Source of the DNA: Paracoccus spongiarum
GTDB taxonomy: Bacteria > Pseudomonadota > Alphaproteobacteria > Rhodobacterales > Rhodobacteraceae
Direction of reading: 5' to 3'
Length of the DNA stretch: 64,000 nt
NCBI RefSeq assembly: GCF_030732095.1
Contig: NZ_JAVAMQ010000006.1
Location: 124,001 to 188,000, forward strand
The notes under the pieces are model-generated. The model was not told the DNA's origin. It searched no databases and saw only the letters and a list, made by a program, of their open reading frames with translations. Shown piece after piece: positions 57,254-64,000 of this stretch. Within the stretch, counting starts at the first letter, position 1; each line of letters opens with the position of its first letter. The position numbers were made by a program, and so were the translations under genes.

Positions 57254-58678
57254 ATGGTGCAGATCCGGCTGACGAACACCCGCACGCGGCGGAAAGAGGA
57301 TTTCACCCCCATCGATCCCCGGAACCTGCGGCTGTATCTGTGCGGGCCGACCGTCTATGACCGCGCCCATCTGGGCAATGCCCGGCCGGTGCTGGTCTTC
57401 GACGTGCTGGTGCGGCTGCTGCGTCACGCCTATGGCGCCGGTCACGTCACCTATGTGCGCAACTTCACCGATGTCGACGACAAGATCAACGCCCGGGCGG
57501 CGGAGACCGGGCGCCCGATCCGCGACATCACCCGCGAGACGATCGGCTGGTATCATGACGACATGGACGCGCTGGGTGCCGAGCGGCCCGACCACGAGCC
57601 GCGCGCGACCGACTTCATCGGCCAGATGATCGCGATGATCGAGGTTCTGATCGGGCGCGGCCACGCCTATGCGGCCGAGGGGCATGTGCTGTTCGACGTG
57701 CGCTCTTATGCCGATTACGGGCGGCTGTCGGGCCGGTCGGTCGATGACATGATCGCCGGCGCCCGCGTCGAGGTGGCGCCGTTCAAGCGTGATCCGATGG
57801 ATTTCGTGCTGTGGAAGCCCTCGGACGGGGATCAGCCGGGCTGGGACAGCCCCTGGGGACGCGGGCGGCCGGGCTGGCATATCGAATGTTCGGCGATGTC
57901 CGAGGCGCTTCTGGGGCCCAGCTTCGACATCCATGGCGGCGGCATCGACCTGCAGTTTCCCCATCACGAGAACGAGGTGGCGCAAAGCTGCTGCGCCCAT
58001 CCCGGCGCCGGCTTCGCGAAAGTCTGGCTGCACAACGAGATGCTGCAGGTGGAAGGGAAGAAGATGTCCAAGTCGCTGGGCAATTTCTTCACCGTCCGCG
58101 ATCTGCTGGACCGTCCTGCCGGGCAGGGCGGGGGGGTGCCGGGCGAGGTGATCCGCCTTGTCATGCTGTCCACGCATTATCGCAAGCCGATGGACTGGAC
58201 CGAGGCGAAGCGCGCGGAAGCCGAAGCGGTGCTTCGGCGGTGGCGTGGTCTCGTGGCGGGCATCGAACCCGCCCCGAGCCCGGCGCCCGCCGTCCTCGAC
58301 GCGCTGTGTGACGACCTGAACACCGCGGGCGCGATCGCGGCGTTGCACGACCTGGCGGGCAAGGGCGACGCGGCGGGGCTGCTGGCCGGTGCGCGGATGC
58401 TGGGGCTGCTGCTGCCCGGGATGGGCGGATGGGCCGAGGCCGGGGCGGATGCCGATGCCGATGCGGCGGGGCTGATCGGGACCTTGCTGGCGGCGCGCGC
58501 CGCGGCCCGCAGCGCCCGCGACTTTGCCCGGGCGGACGCCATCCGCGACGGCTTTGCCGCCGCCGGGGTTGCCATCAAGGACACCGCCGGTGGCGCCGAA
58601 TGGAGCCTGCAGCCGGGCTTCGACGCGGCGCGGCTGAGGGCCCTGGCCGAGGCCCTGAGCGGAAGCCAGCCGGCATGA
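57254..58678 (+). CDS. cysS: Cysteinyl-tRNA synthetase
   Basis: 474 residues, class I. Zinc-binding and HIGH-type region: [17 protein letters not shown]. The WHIECSAMS zinc ligand and HHENEVAQS segment follow, then KMSKS as [10 protein letters not shown]. It charges tRNA-Cys. An anticodon-binding helical domain ends the protein, with an Ala-rich stretch (about 390-430). AGGCAGGCAG upstream is the ribosome site. The stop overlaps cimA by 4 bases. Confidence 0.96.
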   Translation: MVQIRLTNTRTRRKEDFTPIDPRNLRLYLCGPTVYDRAHLGNARPVLVFDVLVRLLRHAYGAGHVTYVRNFTDVDDKINARAAETGRPIRDITRETIGWYHDDMDALGAERPDHEPRATDFIGQMIAMIEVLIGRGHAYAAEGHVLFDVRSYADYGRLSGRSVDDMIAGARVEVAPFKRDPMDFVLWKPSDGDQPGWDSPWGRGRPGWHIECSAMSEALLGPSFDIHGGGIDLQFPHHENEVAQSCCAHPGAGFAKVWLHNEMLQVEGKKMSKSLGNFFTVRDLLDRPAGQGGGVPGEVIRLVMLSTHYRKPMDWTEAKRAEAEAVLRRWRGLVAGIEPAPSPAPAVLDALCDDLNTAGAIAALHDLAGKGDAAGLLAGARMLGLLLPGMGGWAEAGADADADAAGLIGTLLAARAAARSARDFARADAIRDGFAAAGVAIKDTAGGAEWSLQPGFDAARLRALAEALSGSQPA

Positions 58679-60297
58679 CGCCCGAGCGCCTCTATCTTTA
58701 CGACACCACGCTGCGCGACGGGCAGCAGACGCAGGGCGTGCAGTTCTCGGCCCGCGAGAAGGTCGAGATCGCGCGGATGCTGGATGGCCTCGGCGTCGAC
58801 TATATCGAGGGTGGCTGGCCCGGCGCCAACCCGACCGACAGCGAGTTCTTTGCCGACGCCCCCGCCACCCGCGCCGTGATGACGGCCTTCGGGATGACCA
58901 AGCGGGCCGGTCGTTCTGCCGCCAATGACGAGGTTCTCGCGGGCGTGCTGGACGCGCGGACGCCGGCTGTCTGCCTCGTGGGCAAGACCCATGTGCTGCA
59001 TGTCACCGAGGCCCTGGGCATCGGGCTGGACGAGAACCTGGCCAATATCGGGGAGTCGGTCGCCCATCTGGTTGCCTCTGGGCGCGAGGCGCTGTTCGAT
59101 GCCGAGCATCTGTTCGACGGCTGGAAGGCCGATCCCGGCCATGCGCTGGCCTGCCTGCGCGCGGCGCTGGGGGCGGGGGCGCGCTGGATCGTGCTGTGTG
59201 ACACCAATGGCGGCACGCTGCCGGCCGAGGTCGCGCGGATCGTCGGCGAGGTGATCGCGGCAGGGATCCCGGGCGACCGGCTGGGCATCCACTGCCATGA
59301 CGACACCGGCAATGCGCTGGCCTGTTCGCTGGCCGCCATCGACGCCGGCGTGCGGCAGGTGCAGGGCACGCTGAACGGGCTGGGCGAACGCTGCGGCAAT
59401 GCCGATCTGGTCAGCCTGATCCCGACGCTGCTGCTGAAGCCGCCCTATGCGACGCGGTTTTCCACCGGCATCGACCGCGACCGGCTGCGCGACCTGTCGC
59501 GGCTGTCGCATCGGCTGGACGACATCCTGAACCGCGTCTCGCGGCGCGGCGCGCCCTATGTGGGCGCCTCGGCCTTTGCCCACAAGGCCGGGCTGCATGC
59601 CAGCGCCATCCTGAAGAACCCGGCGACCTACGAGCATGTGGATCCGGCGCTGGTGGGCAATGCGCGGGTGATCCCGATGTCGAACCAGGCCGGCCAGTCA
59701 AACCTGCGCGCAAGGCTGGCCGATGCGGGGATCGAGGTCGCGGCCGGCGATCCGGCGCTGGGGCGGATCCTCGATCTCGTCAAGCGGCGCGAGGATCAGG
59801 GCTATTCCTATGACGGCGCCCAGGCCAGCTTCGAGCTGCTGGCGCGGCGCGAACTGGGCAGCCTGCCGCGCTTTTTCGAGACCGACCGCTATCGCGTCAC
59901 GGTCGAGCGGCGCCACAACGCGCGGGGCGAGCGGATCTCGGTCTCCGAGGCGGTGGTGGCGGTGCGGCTGGGCGATCAGCGCGTCCTGTCGGTCAGCGAA
60001 AGCCAGGATGCCGAGGGCGGCGACCGCGGCCCGGTCAACGCGCTGTGGCGGGCACTGGTCAAGGATCTGGGGCCCTATCAGGCGGTGATCGACCAGATGC
60101 ACCTGGCCGATTTCCGCGTCCGCATCACCCAGGGCGGCACCGATGCCGTCACCCGCGTCATCATCGACAGCGCCGACCGGCAGGAACGGACCTGGTCCAC
60201 CGTCGGCGTGTCGGCCAACATCGTCGATGCCAGCTTTGACGCGCTGATCGACGCGATCACCTGGAAGCTGATCCGCGACGGGGTCGCCCCGGCATGA
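58675..60297 (+). CDS. cimA: (R)-citramalate synthase
   Basis: 540 residues. Catalytic TIM barrel of the DRE-TIM family: [18 protein letters not shown] at the N-terminus, [20 protein letters not shown] and [15 protein letters not shown]. The C-terminal LeuA dimer/regulatory domain spans about 400-535. It condenses pyruvate with acetyl-CoA to citramalate, the threonine-independent entry to isoleucine. The long DUF-type CimA is distinct from 2-isopropylmalate synthase by its [10 protein letters not shown] start and length. It is coupled to cysS and the next gene by 4-base overlaps. Confidence 0.93.
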   Translation: MTPERLYLYDTTLRDGQQTQGVQFSAREKVEIARMLDGLGVDYIEGGWPGANPTDSEFFADAPATRAVMTAFGMTKRAGRSAANDEVLAGVLDARTPAVCLVGKTHVLHVTEALGIGLDENLANIGESVAHLVASGREALFDAEHLFDGWKADPGHALACLRAALGAGARWIVLCDTNGGTLPAEVARIVGEVIAAGIPGDRLGIHCHDDTGNALACSLAAIDAGVRQVQGTLNGLGERCGNADLVSLIPTLLLKPPYATRFSTGIDRDRLRDLSRLSHRLDDILNRVSRRGAPYVGASAFAHKAGLHASAILKNPATYEHVDPALVGNARVIPMSNQAGQSNLRARLADAGIEVAAGDPALGRILDLVKRREDQGYSYDGAQASFELLARRELGSLPRFFETDRYRVTVERRHNARGERISVSEAVVAVRLGDQRVLSVSESQDAEGGDRGPVNALWRALVKDLGPYQAVIDQMHLADFRVRITQGGTDAVTRVIIDSADRQERTWSTVGVSANIVDASFDALIDAITWKLIRDGVAPA

Positions 60298-61064
60298 GCC
60301 TTGACGCCTGCACCGAGGCCGTGCGCCAGCAGGACCCCGACCGCTTCGGTGCGGTGCTGGTCGCGGCGGCGGATCAGCGTCCGGCGCTGGTCACGTTGTA
60401 CGCGCTGAACCTCGAGATCGCGCGGGCGCCGTTCCAGTCGGCCGAGCCGATGCTGGCCGAGATGCGCCTGCAATGGTGGATCGACCGGCTGGCCGAGATG
60501 GGGCGCGGCACGGCGCCGCCGCTGCATGACGTGCTGACGCCGCTGTGGCAGGAATGGGGCCGCGGCGCGGGCGAGTTGGCCGGGCTGGCCGAGGCGCGGC
60601 GGCGCGACTGCACCCGCGAGCCGCTGGCCGGCGTCGAGGCGGTGGTGTCGCATGTCGATGCGACGGCGGGCGCACTGATGTGGACGGCCGCGCAGCGCCT
60701 GGGCGCGCCCGCCGCCGCGCGCGGGGTGATCGCCGACCACGCCCTGGGCGCCGGACTGGCGGCCTGGCTGCGCGCCCTGCCGCAGTTGCAGGCGATGGGT
60801 CTGGGCCTTGCCGAGCCGCAGCCACAGATCCCGCTGCGTCTGGCCGGGCTGGCGCGGGAATCGCTGCGCCGCGCGGCGCGCAGCAGCCGGGCCGTGCCGC
60901 GCAGCGCGGCAGCCGCGCTGTATCCCGGCCCTCGCGTGCCCCGCTTCCTGTCCGAGATCGAGCGCGGCAACATCGACTGCCTGACCGCCACGCCAGAGAT
61001 CACGCCCTTCCAGCGCCGCGCCTCGCTGGCGCGTCTGGCGCTGACCGGGCGCTGGTGGCGATAG
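60294..61064 (+). CDS. Squalene/phytoene synthase-family protein without catalytic Asp motifs
   Basis: 256 residues. The fold is suggested by LVTLYALNLEIARAPFQSAE and AEMRLQWWIDRLAEM, which match alphaproteobacterial relatives of phytoene synthase. The Asp-rich DxxxD motifs that bind Mg-diphosphate are missing at both expected places, so isoprenoid condensation is unlikely. Such pseudo-synthases resemble mitochondrial NDUFAF6, a respiratory complex I assembly factor, which is one possible role. The start overlaps cimA by 4 bases. Confidence 0.75.
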   Translation: MSLDACTEAVRQQDPDRFGAVLVAAADQRPALVTLYALNLEIARAPFQSAEPMLAEMRLQWWIDRLAEMGRGTAPPLHDVLTPLWQEWGRGAGELAGLAEARRRDCTREPLAGVEAVVSHVDATAGALMWTAAQRLGAPAAARGVIADHALGAGLAAWLRALPQLQAMGLGLAEPQPQIPLRLAGLARESLRRAARSSRAVPRSAAAALYPGPRVPRFLSEIERGNIDCLTATPEITPFQRRASLARLALTGRWWR

Positions 61065-61207
61065 CCGCGGGGCGGAGCCAGAAAGCCCTTCCCAAGCCCG
61101 CGCCGCTGTGGAAGGAATTGGCGAGGAGGCGTTTTCGCGCGGGCGGCAGAACCACGCCGTGACGCCGCCACCACGACGACGGGACCACAGGATCGCGGGA
61201 CAGCAGG

Positions 61208-62080
61208 ATGGCCAGACGAGGACTTGATCCAGAGGCACGCCAGGGCCTGACCCTGATCGCGCCGCCCTTCCTCTATGCCCTGGCAATTCTTGCCGCGCCG
61301 CTGCTGACGATCCTCGCCTACAGTTTCCTGACCGACGGCTATCTGGAGATCCTGCGCCAGGTCACACTGTCGAATTACGCGCAGGTGCTGACCGATCCGA
61401 TCGTGCGCACGGTGATGCTGCGGTCGCTGTTCGTGTCGGGCATGGTCACGCTGGTGACGGTCGCTCTGGCCTTTCCGGTCGCCTACTACGTCAGCTTCAT
61501 GGTGCGGCCCGAACGCAAGTCGATGTGGCTGTTCCTGATCACCATTCCCTTCTGGACCAGCTACCTGATCCGGGTGTTCCTGTGGAAGGTGATCCTGGGC
61601 TACAACGGCGTCATCAACAGTTCGCTGACCGGTCTTGGCATCATCGACGAGCCGCTGACCTTCATCCTCTACAACGTCAACTCGATCGTGCTGACGCTGG
61701 CACATGCCTATGCGCCCTTCGCGATCCTGCCGATCTTCGTGGCGCTGGAAAAGATCGACCGCTCGCTGCTGGAGGCCGGGCGCGATCTGGGCGAAAGCCG
61801 GCTGATGACCTTCTGGCGGGTCACGCTGCCGCTGGCGATGCCGGGGGTGATCGCGGCTGTGCTGATCGTGTTCATTCCGACCATCGGCGATTACGTCACG
61901 CCCGAACTGATCGGCGGCGGCAAGATCCCGATGATCGCCAACCTGATCCAGGTGCAGATGCTGGCGCTGGACAACCGGCCGCTGGGCTCGGCGCTGGCGG
62001 TCACCGCCATGCTGATCGTGGCCATCGTCAGCCTGCTGTTCCTGTTCCTCAACCGCCGCTTCCTGAAGGTGCGCCAATGA
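61208..62080 (+). CDS. ABC transporter permease, PotB-like (spermidine/putrescine type)
   Basis: 290 residues with six membrane helices. The first (GLTLIAPPFLYALAILAAPL) and the coupling loop LEAGRDLGESRLMTFWRVTL are typical of polyamine-type permeases. The TIGDYVTPELIGGGKIPM motif near residue 220 is characteristic of PotB and related permeases. The substrate-binding protein is not in the window, so polyamine or a related organic cation is inferred. It overlaps the next gene by 4 bases. Confidence 0.88.
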   Translation: MARRGLDPEARQGLTLIAPPFLYALAILAAPLLTILAYSFLTDGYLEILRQVTLSNYAQVLTDPIVRTVMLRSLFVSGMVTLVTVALAFPVAYYVSFMVRPERKSMWLFLITIPFWTSYLIRVFLWKVILGYNGVINSSLTGLGIIDEPLTFILYNVNSIVLTLAHAYAPFAILPIFVALEKIDRSLLEAGRDLGESRLMTFWRVTLPLAMPGVIAAVLIVFIPTIGDYVTPELIGGGKIPMIANLIQVQMLALDNRPLGSALAVTAMLIVAIVSLLFLFLNRRFLKVRQ

Positions 62081-62898
62081 GCCAGCGACGCTTCGAGGGC
62101 AGCGGGCTGCGCGCCTATGCGATCTTCTACCTTCTGTTCCTCTATGCGCCGATCATCCTGTTGCCGCTGTTCGCCTTCAATTCGGGCACCATCATCGCCT
62201 TTCCGCTGCAGGGCTTCACGACCGACTGGTTCTCGCAGATGTGGGGCAACGCGACGCTGCGGCGGGCGCTGGCCAATTCGCTGACCATCGCCGTCTCGGC
62301 CTCGATCCTGGCGACCTGCCTTGCGATCTTCGCGGCCCGCGCCTCGACGCGGTTCGACTTTCCGGGCAAGGGCGGCATCATGGGCTTCATCCTGCTGCCG
62401 ATGGTCCTGCCCGAGATCATCGTGGCCATGTCGCTGCTGGTGGTGCTGCTGGGCGCGGGGGTCGAGCTGTCGATCCTGACGGTGATCCTCGGCCATGCGC
62501 TGATCTGCATGCCCTATGGCATCGCCATCCTGTCCACCGCCTTTTCCAGCCTCGACCGCTCGCTCGAGGAAGCGGCCTACGATCTGGGCGAGACGAAATG
62601 GGGCGCGTTCCGGCTGGTGACGCTGCCGCTGGTCATGCCGGGGATCATCAGCTCGCTGCTGATCTCGTTCACGATCAGCCTCGACGAATTCATCATCGCC
62701 TTCTTCCTCGCCGGGAAAGAGCCGACCCTGCCGACCTACATCTTCAGCCAGCTGCGCTTTCCCAAGCAGATCCCGATGATCATGGCGCTGGGCACCGTGC
62801 TGGTCGCTCTGTCGATCGTCCTGCTGGCGATCGGCGAATATTTCCGCCGCCGCGGCATCGCGCGGATCGGCGGCAAGGATACCGGAGGCTTCCTGTGA
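62077..62898 (+). CDS. ABC transporter permease, PotC-like
   Basis: 273 residues with six membrane helices: AIFYLLFLYAPIILLPLFAF first, coupling loop EEAAYDLGETKWGAFRLVTL, and the PotC-type ISFTISLDEFIIAFFLAG. It pairs with the PotB-like permease. The ATG at 62077 overlaps its stop by 4 bases; the GTG start of the ATPase overlaps this gene's stop by 4 bases. Confidence 0.9.
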   Translation: MSQRRFEGSGLRAYAIFYLLFLYAPIILLPLFAFNSGTIIAFPLQGFTTDWFSQMWGNATLRRALANSLTIAVSASILATCLAIFAARASTRFDFPGKGGIMGFILLPMVLPEIIVAMSLLVVLLGAGVELSILTVILGHALICMPYGIAILSTAFSSLDRSLEEAAYDLGETKWGAFRLVTLPLVMPGIISSLLISFTISLDEFIIAFFLAGKEPTLPTYIFSQLRFPKQIPMIMALGTVLVALSIVLLAIGEYFRRRGIARIGGKDTGGFL

Positions 62899-64000
62899 GC
62901 GACGACCGCAAGCCCATGATCGAATGCCGCGACGTGCAGAAATATTATGGCGACTATCACGCGCTGCGCGGCATCGACCTGACCATCCGCGAGGGCGAGT
63001 TCTTCTCGCTTCTCGGGCCATCGGGCTGCGGCAAGACGACATTGCTGCGCACCATCGCGGGCTTCGAGGACATCAGCAGCGGCGCGGTGCTGATCGACGG
63101 GCGCCACATGGAGGACGTGCCCGCCAACCAGCGCCCCACCAACATGGTGTTCCAGTCCTACGCGATCTTCCCGCACCTGACCGTGGCGCAGAACGTGGCC
63201 TTCGGGCTGCGCCGCGACCCGCGCGGCAAGGCCGAAAAGGCGGCCCTGGTCGAGGAGGCGCTGGGCATGGTCGGGCTGGCGGGCTATGGCGGGCGCGCCG
63301 CCCATGCGCTGTCGGGGGGCCAGCGGCAGCGGGTCGCGCTGGCGCGTGCACTGATCCTGAAGCCCAAGGTGCTGCTGCTGGACGAGCCGCTGTCGGCGCT
63401 GGACCGCAAGATGCGCGAGCAGATGCAGGTCGAACTGATCAAGCTGCAGCGCCAGGTCGGCATCACCTTCGTCCTCGTCACCCACGACCAGGAGGAAGCC
63501 CTGGTCATGTCGGACCGCATCGCCGTGATGTTCGAGGGCGAGATCGCCCAGCTTGACGGGCCCGAGGCGCTGTATGCCCGCCCGGCGAACCGCCGGGTCG
63601 CGGATTTCATCGGCGTGATGAACTTCCTGCCCGCCCGGGTGATCGAGGATCTGCCCGAGGGCGGCGCGCGGGTCGAGGTCGCCGGGCTGGGCGTGGTCGA
63701 TCTGCCCGCCCGCCAGATCAGCCGCGCCAATCCCGACGACCGCGCCGTGACGGTCGGCTTCCGCCCCGAGACGATGACGCTGATCGGCCCGGGCCAAAGC
63801 CACGGGCAGGCCCGCGAGACGGCGGCGACGATCGACGAGGTCGTCTATTACGGCGACATGACCTATTACGACCTGCGGCTGGACGGCGCCGCCCGGCTGG
63901 ACGGGCAGGCGCGGACGGTGCGCATCTCGATGCGGAATGTCTTCGGACGCGACGTGCAGGACGTGGGCACCCGCACCCGGCTGGCCTGGTCGCCGGGATC
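62895..64000 (+). CDS. ABC transporter ATP-binding protein, PotA-like (runs off the window)
   Basis: Reads from a GTG at 62895 without a stop to the window end (368 codons seen). Walker A GPSGCGKT, Q-loop VFQSYAIFPHL, signature LSGGQRQRV, Walker B VLLLDEPLSALD, and a C-terminal TOBE-like region (about 280 onward, TVGFRPETMTLI) as in spermidine/putrescine and iron-type importers. It energises the PotB/PotC-like permeases. Typical length is about 370-380 residues, so only the last few are probably missing. Confidence 0.92.
   Translation, partial: MSDDRKPMIECRDVQKYYGDYHALRGIDLTIREGEFFSLLGPSGCGKTTLLRTIAGFEDISSGAVLIDGRHMEDVPANQRPTNMVFQSYAIFPHLTVAQNVAFGLRRDPRGKAEKAALVEEALGMVGLAGYGGRAAHALSGGQRQRVALARALILKPKVLLLDEPLSALDRKMREQMQVELIKLQRQVGITFVLVTHDQEEALVMSDRIAVMFEGEIAQLDGPEALYARPANRRVADFIGVMNFLPARVIEDLPEGGARVEVAGLGVVDLPARQISRANPDDRAVTVGFRPETMTLIGPGQSHGQARETAATIDEVVYYGDMTYYDLRLDGAARLDGQARTVRISMRNVFGRDVQDVGTRTRLAWSPG

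Overview
The window looks like a chromosomal segment of a high-GC alphaproteobacterium of the Rhodobacterales, most probably Paracoccus or a close relative. The clearest taxonomic signals are a membrane-anchored cytochrome c very like Paracoccus CycM/c552, a class I lysyl-tRNA synthetase, a one-chain IspDF, a YejABEF transporter and components of a Rhodobacter-type gene transfer agent (GTA). Almost all of it is densely packed housekeeping DNA with many 1-4 base stop/start overlaps. The genus is an inference, because no rRNA is present.

Layout: 0-1 kb holds an oxidoreductase tail and a Bax-inhibitor-1-like membrane protein with a terminator. 1.05-2.2 kb is a small patch of decayed mobile DNA with an IS66 transposase remnant. 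2.2-4.1 kb carries ppaC and a HAD phosphatase. 4.1-7.1 kb carries a MaoC hydratase behind a PhaR-like palindrome, ribF, a YcgN protein and a threonine aldolase. 7.1-11.4 kb is the leftward cluster purL-ispDF-pgpA-cinA. 11.5-16.2 kb has a candidate small RNA, a LysR regulator and a divergent indolepyruvate oxidoreductase. 16.3-21.4 kb holds murI and the cytochrome c maturation genes ccmE, ccmF and ccmH, with a two-gene GTA endolysin/holin cassette between ccmE and ccmF. 21.4-24.8 kb carries an enoyl-CoA hydratase/isomerase, a NUDIX protein, a DUF983 protein and a PleD-like diguanylate cyclase. 24.9-27.0 kb has DUF3572 and an H-NOX-like/diguanylate cyclase pair. 27.1-31.3 kb holds nadD, a D-Ala-D-Ala carboxypeptidase, terB-like and lysK. 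31.4-33.7 kb is a GTA head-spike-like gene. 33.8-36.0 kb has a HugZ-like protein and a SulP transporter. 36.1-45.0 kb is an extended acetate locus: acs, DUF4212, symporter, DUF294, membrane protein, receiver, and a sensor-kinase-like/exonuclease fusion. 45.0-49.9 kb holds a small exported protein, SRP RNA, a 5'-nucleotidase family protein, an SRPBCC protein, pheA and cycM. 50-57.2 kb is yejABEF plus a glycosyltransferase. 57.2-61.1 kb is cysS-cimA-phytoene-synthase-like. 61.2-64 kb is a spermidine/putrescine-type ABC transporter that runs off the window.

The most interesting layer is regulatory and phage-derived. Two accessory GTA modules, lysis and head spike, lie about 13 kb apart away from any structural GTA cluster. 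Each has a CtrA-type TTAA-N7-TTAA (or near-match) box upstream. Two c-di-GMP synthases lie between them. Two palindromes with identical 7-bp arms (ATGCTGC / GCAGCAT) mark a probable PhaR link between a hydratase gene and a putative small RNA. The acetate locus ends in a membrane sensor-kinase-like protein fused to a DnaQ-type exonuclease. Several family members have visibly lost key residues: an H-NOX-like protein without its heme histidine, a PleD-like protein without its phosphoacceptor, and a phytoene-synthase-like protein without its Asp motifs.
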